Positions 54,418-62,968 of a stretch of DNA of 64,000 bases are shown piece by piece. Positions within the stretch are counted from its first letter, which is position 1. Every line of letters starts with the position of its first letter. The position numbers and the translations under genes are program-made. The stretch is from assembly GCF_003286915.1 (NCBI RefSeq), contig NZ_QMFY01000001.1:682001-746000 (forward strand). The letters run 5' to 3'. Below the pieces are notes generated by a model. It ran no database searches. It saw nothing but the letters and a program-made list of their open reading frames with translations, and was not told the DNA's origin. The DNA is from Pseudochryseolinea flava (GTDB taxonomy: Bacteria; Bacteroidota; Bacteroidia; Cytophagales; Cyclobacteriaceae).

Positions 54418-55876
54418 TGCCAAAGGGTCGTCAAACCGTCGCGGGAATTCTACTGGAAAACCTTTCGGAAAAAAAGACGACTCATCTCGAAGCGATTTCA
54501 AGAAATCAAATCCTAAAAAATCATTCTCTAAAAAATCAGAATTTGGATCGGCTCCACGGCCGAAATCCGGATCACGAGGTTTTGGAAAAAAATCCGATAG
54601 CGATGGTTTTAAATCAGGACCATCCAAATCTCGATCCCGCGAAGATTTCGATAGACCGTTTAAAAAATCCTCGTCTTCACGGCGAAACGATTCCTCATCA
54701 GAAAGACCTTTCAAGAGTTCGGGTCCTCGAAGTGGATTTAAATCCAAACCGTTTGGTGCAAAATCCGACGAGTCTTCAGGGCGTCCATTCAAGAGCAGTC
54801 CAAAAAAAGGTTTCCGTTCAGATTTAGGTAAAGGATCATTCGGCGGAAAAAGTCGTTTTGGAAGTGAGAAGTTCGAAAAGCCATTCACCAAGAAAAGTGA
54901 AGGCGACGGATTTGATCAAAAGAAATCCAGACCTGTTCGCGAGCGCGGAGAAACAAAAGAACCTTCATCTTTTCAAGGCAAGCGCGTAAACAGAAAGGAC
55001 TCTCAACGCGGAAATCCAAACTATGGTCTTCCATTCAAACGCAAACAGGGTGGTGATGATGGTTTCGATGCCGAAAAGCCAACGCGGCGAGTTCGCTCAG
55101 AAGCATCGTTCAAACCGGGATCAAAGCGTGGGAAGAAATTTGATGCGACCGAAGACGATAGTCCAAAAGATAAGCGCATTCGTCTCAATAAATTCATCGC
55201 CAACAGCGGCGTGTGTTCTAGACGTGAAGCCGATGAGCTTATTACGATGGGGCTGATCTCCGTCAATGGAAAAGTGATCACGGAATTAGGCTATAAAGTA
55301 AATCCGGGAGATGAAGTACGCCATGAGAATAAAGTGCTACGCGCAGAAAAACCTGTTTATATTCTGCTTAATAAACCGAAAGGATATCTGACGACAACGA
55401 CGGATCCGCAAGAACGCAATACGGTGATGGATATCATCGGCGGTGCCGTGAAGGAAAGAATTTACCCTGTTGGACGACTCGATCGAAATACAACGGGCTT
55501 GCTCCTCTTTACCAACGATGGCGATTTGGCTGAACGTTTGATGCACCCCTCGTATAACATCAAGAAAATCTACAAAGCAGAACTTGACAGACCTTTGAAC
55601 CGTGCCGACCTCGAAAAAATTATGGAAGGCGTGCAATTGGAGGAAGGTCGTGCAATGGTCGATGACGTAGCAATAGTTTCAGACGATGGTAAAACGGTGG
55701 GCCTAGAAATTCACATCGGTTGGAATCGCGTGGTAAGAAGAATCTTCGAAGCGCTGGACTATACTGTTGTTAAACTTGATCGTTCTGTTTATGCCGGTAT
55801 CGATAAAAAAGACTTGCCGCGTGGACACTGGCGTTTTCTCACCAAAGAAGAGGTCATTCGATTAAAGCATTATTGA
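54401..55876 (+). CDS. rluB: RluB/RsuA-type pseudouridine synthase with long basic disordered N-terminus
   Basis: The product is 491 residues, about twice the usual enzyme length. Residues 1-255 are Ser/Lys/Arg/Gly/Phe-rich and probably disordered, with seven spaced Pro-Phe motifs ([RK]PF[KGT]-like; PF at 21, 86, 103, 117, 129, 161 and 211). An S4 RNA-binding domain follows at about 258-305 (RLNKFIANSGVCSRREAD), then the synthase with catalytic D361 in GRLDRNTTGLLLFTNDG. It should modify 23S or 16S rRNA; RluB is favoured by the scpB neighbourhood. The tail may help RNA binding. ATG 54401 overlaps scpB. Confidence 0.9.
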   Translation: MPRPNNAKGSSNRRGNSTGKPFGKKDDSSRSDFKKSNPKKSFSKKSEFGSAPRPKSGSRGFGKKSDSDGFKSGPSKSRSREDFDRPFKKSSSSRRNDSSSERPFKSSGPRSGFKSKPFGAKSDESSGRPFKSSPKKGFRSDLGKGSFGGKSRFGSEKFEKPFTKKSEGDGFDQKKSRPVRERGETKEPSSFQGKRVNRKDSQRGNPNYGLPFKRKQGGDDGFDAEKPTRRVRSEASFKPGSKRGKKFDATEDDSPKDKRIRLNKFIANSGVCSRREADELITMGLISVNGKVITELGYKVNPGDEVRHENKVLRAEKPVYILLNKPKGYLTTTTDPQERNTVMDIIGGAVKERIYPVGRLDRNTTGLLLFTNDGDLAERLMHPSYNIKKIYKAELDRPLNRADLEKIMEGVQLEEGRAMVDDVAIVSDDGKTVGLEIHIGWNRVVRRIFEALDYTVVKLDRSVYAGIDKKDLPRGHWRFLTKEEVIRLKHY

Positions 55877-55898
55877 TTGCCGAACAACAAGAAATATG

Positions 55899-55925
55899 AA
55901 AGACGCCAGGTGGCGTCTTTTTTTT
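55899..55925 (+). terminator. Intrinsic terminator after the pseudouridine synthase gene
   Basis: AAAGACGCC (55899-55907) pairs with GGCGTCTTT (55912-55920), loop AGGT, followed by further T. It lies between convergent genes. Confidence 0.88.
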
Positions 55926-55929
55926 GAGA

Positions 55930-57306
55930 TTACGCGTCAGCAAGGATGATCGTGAAAACGCTACCTTTTCCGTAGCGGGATTTCACCTCAATAGTCCCAT
56001 TTATTTTCGTGAGTGCCTCTTTCACAATATATAAACCGAGACCAGTCCCCTCTGTTATTGGCGACGCGCGATAAAACATATCGAATATTTTAGGCAAACT
56101 ATCTTCTGGAATACCTTGTCCATTGTCTTCGATGCCTATCTCGACTGCATCTTTTTTACGGAAGAAAGTAACGCGGATGTAAGGATTTTCCTGGTGAATG
56201 TTATGATACTTCACGGCATTGCCCATCAGATTGTTAAGAATGATCTTCATCTGATTGAAATCCGACTTGAATTTATGTGACGACTCGTGTTTGTAGTCCA
56301 ACGAAATTGCAGAAGCTCCCTTATTAAACTTGATGTCCATCACCGTATTGTCAATCATTTCCTTTAAATCAAGTTCTTCAATACGAACATCAATTTTCTT
56401 GCTTCGCGAGAGATTTAGGATGTCACTAATGATTAGATCGAGTTTTTTTATTCTCGTTTCGATCATGTCCATAAAGGTGCGCGCCTTCTCCTCCTCGAAC
56501 TCCAGTTTTCCAAGATAGGTCAACCCCAATATAGACGCGATTGGGGCACGAAGATCATGTGAAGTACTGTATAAAAACTGATCGAGTTCGCGGTTAGCCT
56601 GTTCCAGTTTCTCTTGCTCATCTTCCAAAAGCCACATGACCATTCCTATACCAATCACTGCAATCAAAAAAAGGTCCGTCACACCCGGTGTGTACCAGTA
56701 CGGATCGGCCACGTCAAGCATAACAATGATGAATGTGTATAGTTGGTAGACACTGTAAAATAAAAACGAAGCCGCCAGTAGCCGTTGACCAAAACCTTTC
56801 GTGAATTTTTTGTTATGCCACACCACCACGCCCGTGATCAGAAAACCGATGCCAGTTACCAGTGTTCTACTACCAACACGAAGCAAATGGCGTACGTATC
56901 CGTAATCATTGTCTTGCCGAAGAATAAATACAGTCAGCAACGCAATGATGATGGTCGAGATCAAAATCACCCTAAACTGTTTTTTACTGAAGGCACGTTC
57001 GTATACCATTTCATAAGTACCGCGCAACAAAAAGATGATTTGAAGAAAACTTGCCAGTTGAGAAACGACATTAAAAATGAATCGTGGAATGGATGGGTTT
57101 TGATTCGTCAATAAAATAACAACGCTGGTACAGGCGATATGAAGCGCAAACGCCAGCCAACTTAGCGACCACGTATATAAGAATCGACGACGGTAAAGAT
57201 TTCCGAAATGACGGAAGATGAAAAAAAGAATAAATCCTAGAATGACTTCGGCGATGTACAAAAACAGGAGACGTTCAAATGCTTCTGATAGATTCGTCGA
57301 AAACAT
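55930..57306 (-). CDS. Membrane sensor histidine kinase with 7TM input module
   Basis: The product is 458 residues. About seven N-terminal membrane helices (residues 15-225) lead to a short coiled coil, the HisKA domain with H250 in STSHDLRAPIASILGL, and HATPase with N box (LNNLMGNAVKYHN), G1 (DNGQGIPE) and G2 (GTGLGLYIV). It is complete and no response regulator lies next to it, so it is an orphan kinase. The membrane module resembles 7TM sensor regions of Bacteroidetes kinases and senses an unknown cue. Confidence 0.92.
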   Translation of the reverse strand: MFSTNLSEAFERLLFLYIAEVILGFILFFIFRHFGNLYRRRFLYTWSLSWLAFALHIACTSVVILLTNQNPSIPRFIFNVVSQLASFLQIIFLLRGTYEMVYERAFSKKQFRVILISTIIIALLTVFILRQDNDYGYVRHLLRVGSRTLVTGIGFLITGVVVWHNKKFTKGFGQRLLAASFLFYSVYQLYTFIIVMLDVADPYWYTPGVTDLFLIAVIGIGMVMWLLEDEQEKLEQANRELDQFLYSTSHDLRAPIASILGLTYLGKLEFEEEKARTFMDMIETRIKKLDLIISDILNLSRSKKIDVRIEELDLKEMIDNTVMDIKFNKGASAISLDYKHESSHKFKSDFNQMKIILNNLMGNAVKYHNIHQENPYIRVTFFRKKDAVEIGIEDNGQGIPEDSLPKIFDMFYRASPITEGTGLGLYIVKEALTKINGTIEVKSRYGKGSVFTIILADA

Positions 57307-57395
57307 TGCATTGGATTAAGTGACCAAAATTTAATCGAACTAACGGGATACTTATCAGTAATTCGTTAAAATTGGGAAGCTAACTCATTACCAAC

Positions 57396-57418
57396 AAAAA
57401 AACCTCTTCCGAGGCTTT
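57396..57418 (-). terminator. Terminator of tRNA-Phe
   Basis: On the minus strand AAAGCCTC pairs with GAGGTTTT around GGAA, with the T tract continuing to 57396. It lies 36 bp after the tRNA 3' end. Confidence 0.85.
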
Positions 57419-57453
57419 ATGCAATCTACACAGATAAAATCAACACTTGAAAG

Positions 57454-57526
57454 TGGTGATGGAGGGAATCGAACCCCCGACACAAGGATTTTCAGTCCTT
57501 TGCTCTACCAACTGAGCTACATCACC
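57454..57526 (-). tRNA. tRNA-Phe (GAA)
   Basis: The 73-nt cloverleaf is complete: acceptor GGTGATG/CATCACC with discriminator A, D arm with GCTCAGTTGGTAGAGC, anticodon stem AAGGA/TCCTT with loop CTGAAAA (anticodon GAA at 57493-57491), and T arm GGGGGTTCGATTCCCTC. No CCA is encoded after the discriminator, so the end must be added by CCA-adding enzyme. Confidence 0.97.
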
Positions 57527-57566
57527 GAAACCACCGCAAACCTCGAAGAGGTCATTGACAGGGGCA

Positions 57567-57597
57567 CAAAAGTAGATAAATTTAACTTTGGTGCAAA
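57567..57597 (-). promoter_or_regulatory. Promoter of tRNA-Phe
   Basis: On the minus strand TTTG (57597-57594), exactly 19 bp of spacer and TACTTTTG (57574-57567) match the Bacteroidetes consensus TTTG-N19-TAnnTTTG at every position. Transcription should start about 30-35 bp before the tRNA 5' end. Confidence 0.78.
57583..57590 (+). promoter_or_regulatory. Candidate -7 element for the Fe-S operon
   Basis: TAACTTTG on the plus strand fully matches TAnnTTTG and lies inside the spacer of the divergent tRNA promoter. The ATG is at 57640. No -33 match is seen. Confidence 0.3.
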
Positions 57598-57639
57598 ATA
57601 CAGCCAACATTTCTTCAGATTTGACCCATTAAAACTTTT

Positions 57640-58950
57640 ATGATATCACAAATAGCCTTCGTTCTCGTACTTGCCGCGGCCATTTACTTTATTCAGAAGC
57701 GTTTTGGCCGGATTCGGAAGAACATCAACCTCGGTAAAAACAGAGATTTTAAAGATCAAGTCGACAAAAGACTAAATAACGTTTTGCTCGTTGCCTTCGG
57801 TCAGAAAAAAATGTTCAAGCGACTGATACCGGCAGTACTGCATTTGATGATTTACGTCGGGTTTCTCGTAATCAATCTCGAGGTGCTTGAGTTTATGATC
57901 GATGGATTTGCCGGTACGCATCGAATATTCGCGCCTTTTCTAGGCGGATTCTATACCATACTCATGAATGTGTTCGAATTTCTTGCGATTGCTGTATTGG
58001 TAAGTTGTGTTTTCTTCTTGCTTCGGAGAAACATCACAAAAGTACCGCGCTTTTTTAACGCTGAAATGAAGGGGTGGCCACGTTTAGATGGCAACCTTAT
58101 ATTGTTCACTGAAATCATCCTGATGATTGCGATTCTAACAATGAATGCAACCGATCAATTGCTTCAGCCCATCAGCGATCATTACCCAACTACCGGAGAA
58201 TTATTTTTCAGCAGTTTGCTCATGCCACTTTTTGCAGGGTTGAATGAGAGTACGTTGATAGTGATCGAGCGATTTGCTTGGTGGTTTCACATTGTGGGTA
58301 TTTTGGGCTTTACGATTTACATCACGTACTCAAAGCACCTACACATTATCCTGGCTTTCCCCAATACATATTTTGCGAAAGTCGAGCCAAAAGGCCATGT
58401 TAATAACATGCCTGTTGTAACGAACGAAGTAAAATCCATGCTAGGGCTCGTTTCCGCCGAGTCGTCTGCTCCACCCACAGAGCCCGGTCGGTTTGGCGCG
58501 AAGGATATCAACGACTTGACCTGGAACAATTTGCTGGCAGCATACACCTGTACTGAGTGTGGTCGATGCACTTCGGAATGTCCGGCTAACATCACTGGAA
58601 AAAAACTATCGCCACGCAAAATCATGATGGATACACGTGACCGTTTAGAAGACGTTGGTAATAGTTTGGAGAAGGGCGGCCCTGGTCTGAACGACGGAAA
58701 GTCTCTATTGGGCGACTACATTACCAAGGAAGAAATCAATGCATGCACAAACTGTAATGCTTGTGTTGAAGCTTGTCCGGTGTTGATAAATCCATTGGAA
58801 ATTATCACTGAGCTCCGACGATATGTGGCGATGGAGGAATCTGGATCTCCGGCATCCTGGAATTCTATGTATCAAAATATTGAGACGAACTTTGCACCCT
58901 GGAAATTTTCGCCAAGCGATCGCTTTAATTGGGCAGAAGAAAAAAAATAA
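57640..58950 (+). CDS. Membrane (Fe-S)-binding oxidoreductase subunit with two 4Fe-4S motifs
   Basis: The product is 436 residues. Five or so membrane helices (residues about 1-240) are followed by a cytosolic domain with two ferredoxin-type motifs, CTECGRCTSECP and CTNCNACVEACP. Histidines in helices (HLMIYVGF, WWFHIVGILGF, SKHLHIIL) could ligate heme b, as in HdrE/NarI-like subunits. Together with the next gene it forms a heterodisulfide-reductase-like electron-transfer pair, which in Bacteroidetes may link flavoprotein (ETF) electrons to quinone; this is inference. The next gene starts 27 bp downstream. Confidence 0.88.
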   Translation: MISQIAFVLVLAAAIYFIQKRFGRIRKNINLGKNRDFKDQVDKRLNNVLLVAFGQKKMFKRLIPAVLHLMIYVGFLVINLEVLEFMIDGFAGTHRIFAPFLGGFYTILMNVFEFLAIAVLVSCVFFLLRRNITKVPRFFNAEMKGWPRLDGNLILFTEIILMIAILTMNATDQLLQPISDHYPTTGELFFSSLLMPLFAGLNESTLIVIERFAWWFHIVGILGFTIYITYSKHLHIILAFPNTYFAKVEPKGHVNNMPVVTNEVKSMLGLVSAESSAPPTEPGRFGAKDINDLTWNNLLAAYTCTECGRCTSECPANITGKKLSPRKIMMDTRDRLEDVGNSLEKGGPGLNDGKSLLGDYITKEEINACTNCNACVEACPVLINPLEIITELRRYVAMEESGSPASWNSMYQNIETNFAPWKFSPSDRFNWAEEKK

Positions 58951-58977
58951 CGCAAGAATAAAACTACACCCTTACTG

Positions 58978-59760
58978 ATGAATATAGTTACCATGGCCGA
59001 GTTTGCGGCAAAAGGCGAATCGCCAGAAATATTATTCTGGGTCGGTTGCGCCGGGTCATTCGATGATCGTTACAAACGCGTAACGCGAGCTTTCGCATCC
59101 ATATTAAATTCACTCGATGTTAAGTTCGCGGTTTTGGGAACTGAAGAGACCTGCACCGGCGACCCCGCACGACGCGCAGGAAATGAATTTTTGTTCCAGA
59201 TGCAGGCGATGAATAACATCCAGGTGTTGAACGGATATGGTATTAAAAAAATTGTCACCGCTTGCCCCCACTGCTTCAATACATTGAAGAATGAATATCC
59301 GGAGCTTGGCGGAAACTATGAAGTGATACATCACTCTACGTTTTTGCAACAGTTGATTGACAGCGGTAGACTCAAATTTGAAGGCGGCGCATATAAAGGC
59401 AAGAAAATAACATACCATGACTCTTGTTTCCTCGGACGGGCCAACGACGTTTATGAAGCACCCCGCGCTTTGCTCATTGCGCTCGACGCCGACTTAATTG
59501 AAATGAAACGCAGCCGGAAAACGGGGCTCTGTTGTGGTGCTGGTGGTGGTCAAATGTTTAAGGAGCCCGAGAATGGCAAAAAGGATATTAATGTCGAGCG
59601 TACCGAAGAGGCGCTTGAAACGGGAGCTTCAACAATCGCCGTCGGCTGCCCTTTCTGTATGACGATGATGAGCGATGGCGTGAAAAATAAGGAGCGTGAG
59701 CAAGACGTTAAGGTGAAAGACATTGCAGAACTTATCGCGGAAGCAAAAGGTTTATCGTAG
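58978..59760 (+). CDS. CCG-domain (Fe-S)-binding protein, HdrB/D-like
   Basis: The product is 260 residues with two cysteine-rich CCG domains. Visible ligands are VGCAGSFDDR, ETCTGDPARRAG, ACPHCFNTLKNEYP, HDSCFLGR, LCCGAGGGQMF and GCPFCMTMM. These bind 4Fe-4S clusters in HdrB, GlpC and LutA-like proteins. It is soluble and must pair with the membrane protein encoded just upstream. The electron donor and acceptor are not defined by the sequence. The partial acyl-CoA dehydrogenase at the window end would fit an ETF-linked role but is 4 kb away. Confidence 0.88.
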   Translation: MNIVTMAEFAAKGESPEILFWVGCAGSFDDRYKRVTRAFASILNSLDVKFAVLGTEETCTGDPARRAGNEFLFQMQAMNNIQVLNGYGIKKIVTACPHCFNTLKNEYPELGGNYEVIHHSTFLQQLIDSGRLKFEGGAYKGKKITYHDSCFLGRANDVYEAPRALLIALDADLIEMKRSRKTGLCCGAGGGQMFKEPENGKKDINVERTEEALETGASTIAVGCPFCMTMMSDGVKNKEREQDVKVKDIAELIAEAKGLS

Positions 59761-59781
59761 AAATCTTATTTGAAGAATACT

Positions 59782-60285
59782 ATGCTAGTCTCATTTGATT
59801 CTCTTCCGGGCCACAGTCGCCTTTGGATATATCAATCCGATCGAAAAATTAACGATCGCGAAATGGCTATAATTTCCGAGACCCTTCATTCGTTTATAGA
59901 ATCATGGACTGTTCACGGACATCCGATGACTGCAGGATTTAAGATCGCGGCCGACTATTTTGTAATCATTGGCGCTGATGAGCAAGTGAATGCTGCAAGT
60001 GGATGTTCGATAGACAAAGCCGTTCGCGCAATGCATGAACTTGGCGATCGCTTACAGATCAATTGGTTTAACAGAAACAACATTGCCTTCTTGCTGGGTA
60101 ATGAAGTAACGCTTTTCCAACTAAAAGATCTTAAACGTTGTCTTGAAAACGGAGCGTGGGGAGCGATGACAAAAGTATTTGACAATACGATCTCAACGAA
60201 AGCCGCTCTTGACGCTAAATGGATTGCGCCGGCACAAAGCACTTGGCTCAATCGGTATTTACCGCAAGAAAGGATGGCTCCATAA
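59782..60285 (+). CDS. Conserved Bacteroidetes protein of unknown function
   Basis: The product is 167 residues from ATG 59782; a TTG at 59770 is weaker. It is soluble, alpha/beta, with conserved-looking segments SRLWIYQSDRKINDREM and ASGCSIDKAVRAMHELG. Databases sometimes label such proteins 'ABC transporter ATPase', but no Walker or signature motif is present, so that name is not supported. It follows the Fe-S pair by 21 bp and may belong to the same operon. Confidence 0.75.
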   Translation: MLVSFDSLPGHSRLWIYQSDRKINDREMAIISETLHSFIESWTVHGHPMTAGFKIAADYFVIIGADEQVNAASGCSIDKAVRAMHELGDRLQINWFNRNNIAFLLGNEVTLFQLKDLKRCLENGAWGAMTKVFDNTISTKAALDAKWIAPAQSTWLNRYLPQERMAP

Positions 60286-60321
60286 AATGAATATTTGTAG
60301 CTTTATCTTTATTTAATTTCT

Positions 60322-62352
60322 ATGAAGTCGATTCCGGTTTTGTTGTGTTCTGTTGCGCTGGTTCTTTCTTGCAGTATAGAGAAGAAAGCTACGAAAGCTT
60401 TTAGGGTTGGAAAATATCAGAACGCCATTGATCTCAACAAAAAGATTCTTGAGAATAATCCAAACAACGCCAAGGCAAACTATTTCATTGCGGAATCCTA
60501 CCGGTTATCAAATCGCATTAAGGAAGCTGAACCATTTTACGCCAAAGCTGGTGGTCGTCAGTTGGATCAAGATAGCATCCAGTTTTACCGGGCACAATCT
60601 CTGAAGGCGGCAGGAAAATATTCTGACGCTTCGAAAGAGTTCGATGCGCTTGTCGCAAGTACGCAGAATGTTCCCTTAAAAGATCGAGCCGCTGCCGAAC
60701 GTAAGGGAATCGATTACCTTGCGCACCTCGACGAAAAGAAAAATTATTACAAAGTAAAAAACCTCGAAGCGCTTAACACTTCAGCGAGCGAATTTTCTCC
60801 GGCATATGTCAATAACGAATTATATTTTACTTCATCGCGGGGCGATGGTAAGATTTACGAAGCAGAAGGAAAACCATTTACTGACATATACAAGGTTGCA
60901 ACAAGCGGTGCAAAAGTCGATGTAGCGACAATTACTAAACTTCCAACAACATTTAATGACGAAATCAGAAATGAAGGTTGCGCTACTTTTTCCCCCGACG
61001 GAAAGACAATGATATTTGCAAAAGGAAACTCAGAAAAGAAAAAAGGTGGTGGCGTTGATGTAGACCTTTACATATCTCGTAACAGAAATAATGTTTGGTC
61101 CGAGCCTGTTCCAGTAAATGTGAACACGGTGATTAAAAGCGAGGCTGATGGTGATGCACAAAATTTCAGTTGGGACTCGTCTCCATGTTTTGCTCCCGAT
61201 GGACGCACGTTATACTTTGCTTCAAATCGCAAAGGCGGATACGGTGGGACCGATATTTATTCCGCGCAGATGGATTCGCGTGGCAGATTTTCACGCGTGC
61301 GGAATTTAGGACCTGAAGTGAATACCGTTGCCGACGAGGCTTTCCCTTATGTTGCTGAAGATGCAAAATTGTATTTCGCTTCTGATGGACATCCTGGATA
61401 CGGCGGTTTAGATTTATTTGTTGTGTTGCGCAAGAATGGCAAGACAGTAATTGAAAACCTTGGCCAGCCCATGAACTCAAGCAGCGATGACTTTGGAATT
61501 TTCCTGTTCCGTCCTGATCGTGGATTCTTTACGTCGAATCGTGATGGTGGAAAAGGTGATGATGACATCTACACTTTCGTTAATGAGGACCCTGATCTCA
61601 AAGTTGTTAATTATTATCTCGCCGGTGTAACCTACACAAACGATAAGGATGGCAAACTCCAAATCTTGCCAAATGCCAAAGTGAGTCTCCTTGATGCCGA
61701 GGGAACAAACATGCAAGATTATGTCACTGGCAATGATGGTAAGTTTCTGTTCAGAGTTTACGAAAATGAAAATTATTCGCTGGTTGGAGACGCTGAAGGA
61801 TTTATTGTAAAACGTCAAACTTACACGACACTTGGAAAATCTGTCGATCCTGCAACGCTAAAAGATCTCATCAATAACATTACGTTGGACACAACGATCG
61901 TACTTGACAAAAAAGAACAAGGCAAGAGCTTCGTACTTGAGAATATTTTCTATGAATTTAACCAGTGGTTTATCAGACCCGATGCCGCCGTCGAGCTAGA
62001 TAAACTCGTTCAAATTTTGATCGACAATCCAGAACTCAAGATCGAATTGAGCTCTCATACCGATAGTATCGCTTCTGACTCCTACAATTTGGAACTCTCT
62101 CAACGCCGCGCGCAGTCAGCTGTTGACTATATTATTCAACGTGGTATCGCACCAGACCGTCTTGTGCCAAAAGGATATGGTGAATCAAAACCTATTGCAA
62201 GGAATACAAATCCCGATGGCAGTGATAACGCTGCAGGGCGGCAAAAGAATAGACGTACAGAATTTAAGATCCTTGAGATCAACGCTATTCCAAAGCCAAT
62301 TGAAGACGAAGAAGAATTTGATGAGGATAAATATTTCCGTGGCGGTAATTAG
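60322..62352 (+). CDS. PorE-like OmpA-family lipoprotein (TPR, PD40 propeller, CRD, OmpA)
   Basis: This 676-residue lipoprotein has lipobox LSC (Cys17). Domains in order are TPR-like helices (about 25-130), a PD40 beta-propeller (about 150-430 with FSPDGKTMIFA, FAPDGRTLYFAS and ASDGHPGYGGLDLF), a carboxypeptidase-regulatory-like domain (about 440-510) and OmpA (about 540-660 with LSSHTDSIASDSYNLELSQRRAQ). This is the layout of PorE, the peptidoglycan-binding T9SS lipoprotein of Porphyromonas. The match is by architecture, and several paralogues of this layout exist in Bacteroidetes, so the symbol is withheld. Its stop overlaps the convergent SMR gene by 4 bp. Confidence 0.87.
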   Translation: MKSIPVLLCSVALVLSCSIEKKATKAFRVGKYQNAIDLNKKILENNPNNAKANYFIAESYRLSNRIKEAEPFYAKAGGRQLDQDSIQFYRAQSLKAAGKYSDASKEFDALVASTQNVPLKDRAAAERKGIDYLAHLDEKKNYYKVKNLEALNTSASEFSPAYVNNELYFTSSRGDGKIYEAEGKPFTDIYKVATSGAKVDVATITKLPTTFNDEIRNEGCATFSPDGKTMIFAKGNSEKKKGGGVDVDLYISRNRNNVWSEPVPVNVNTVIKSEADGDAQNFSWDSSPCFAPDGRTLYFASNRKGGYGGTDIYSAQMDSRGRFSRVRNLGPEVNTVADEAFPYVAEDAKLYFASDGHPGYGGLDLFVVLRKNGKTVIENLGQPMNSSSDDFGIFLFRPDRGFFTSNRDGGKGDDDIYTFVNEDPDLKVVNYYLAGVTYTNDKDGKLQILPNAKVSLLDAEGTNMQDYVTGNDGKFLFRVYENENYSLVGDAEGFIVKRQTYTTLGKSVDPATLKDLINNITLDTTIVLDKKEQGKSFVLENIFYEFNQWFIRPDAAVELDKLVQILIDNPELKIELSSHTDSIASDSYNLELSQRRAQSAVDYIIQRGIAPDRLVPKGYGESKPIARNTNPDGSDNAAGRQKNRRTEFKILEINAIPKPIEDEEEFDEDKYFRGGN

Positions 62353-62672
62353 TGGGGCTTCGACACGAGTTTAAGCCCCAGAATAGACCCGATCAGTAAG
62401 ACTAAAAAAAACAGCCGCCAGAAATCTGAGGGCTCTTTAAAGAATACTATTCCGACGACGGCTGTTCCTACTGCCCCGATGCCTGTCCAAACGGCATAAC
62501 CGGTTCCCAATGGAATGGTCTGAATCGCTTTGTTCAAGAACACAAAGCTTAAAGTGATGCTCACCAGAAACGCGACTGCCCAGGGTTTGTGTTGAAAGTT
62601 GTTTGAAAATTTCAAGCTCGTTGTAAATCCAACTTCAAATAGACCTGCCAGTACCAAGTAGAGCCACGCCAT
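62349..62672 (-). CDS. Small multidrug resistance (SMR) family transporter, SugE/Gdx-like
   Basis: This 107-residue four-helix protein has the SMR signature: the essential Glu of helix 1 in LAGLFEVGFTTSLK (E13), PLGTGYAVWTGIGAVGT in helix 3, and a short C-terminus. The N-terminal MAWLYLVLAGLFEV resembles SugE/Gdx guanidinium exporters as well as drug exporters; the choice is not settled. It works as an antiparallel dimer in the inner membrane. Confidence 0.9.
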   Translation of the reverse strand: MAWLYLVLAGLFEVGFTTSLKFSNNFQHKPWAVAFLVSITLSFVFLNKAIQTIPLGTGYAVWTGIGAVGTAVVGIVFFKEPSDFWRLFFLVLLIGSILGLKLVSKPH

Positions 62673-62853
62673 AATATTCTTATTTGATTGAACGCAAAGT
62701 TAATCAACCCATGTCACGGAAATGAAGGCTCTAATGAAGATCTAACGCTTGGGCTAGTTGTCGCCGAAGGTTCGCAATTTTTTAAGGACTGCTTATTTGA
62801 GCGTGAACGCATTCAATTTTGGAAAGCTAGGGCCGCAACGTATTTCTCTCAAT

Positions 62854-62883
62854 TTGCAAATGTTCGAATTTCGCTTGCAAATG
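62854..62883 (+). promoter_or_regulatory. Two direct repeats TTGCAAATG 21 bp apart, possible activator sites
   Basis: TTGCAAATG occurs at 62854-62862 and 62875-62883, exactly two helical turns apart. The first lies in the palindrome ATTTGCAAAT (62852-62861). They stand about 45-75 bp upstream of the sigma-54-like -24 element, where enhancer-binding proteins usually act. Confidence 0.3.
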
Positions 62884-62927
62884 CCTGTTTTTCATTTTTA
62901 ATCTCTTTTTAAAGTGATTCGAGAACG

Positions 62928-62944
62928 TTGGCATAGTCGTTGCG
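62928..62944 (+). promoter_or_regulatory. Sigma-54-like (-24/-12) promoter candidate
   Basis: TTGGCATAGTCGTTGCG has TGGCA at -24 and TTGC at -12, with GG and GC exactly 12 bp apart as in the TGGCAC-N5-TTGC consensus (one mismatch, C to T). The predicted start near 62955 leaves a very short leader to the ATG at 62969. Confidence 0.45.
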
Positions 62945-62968
62945 TTTAGTATAGGAAAGACAACGACT

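Noticed and set aside
54388-54891. Long minus-strand open frame opposite the basic tail of the pseudouridine synthase
   Set aside because: It mirrors the low-complexity codons of the real gene (Pro/Leu/Phe/Asp-rich) and has no promoter or homologous feel.
59782-60285. ABC transporter ATPase
   Set aside because: A name sometimes given to this family, but Walker A, Walker B and the LSGGQ signature are all absent.
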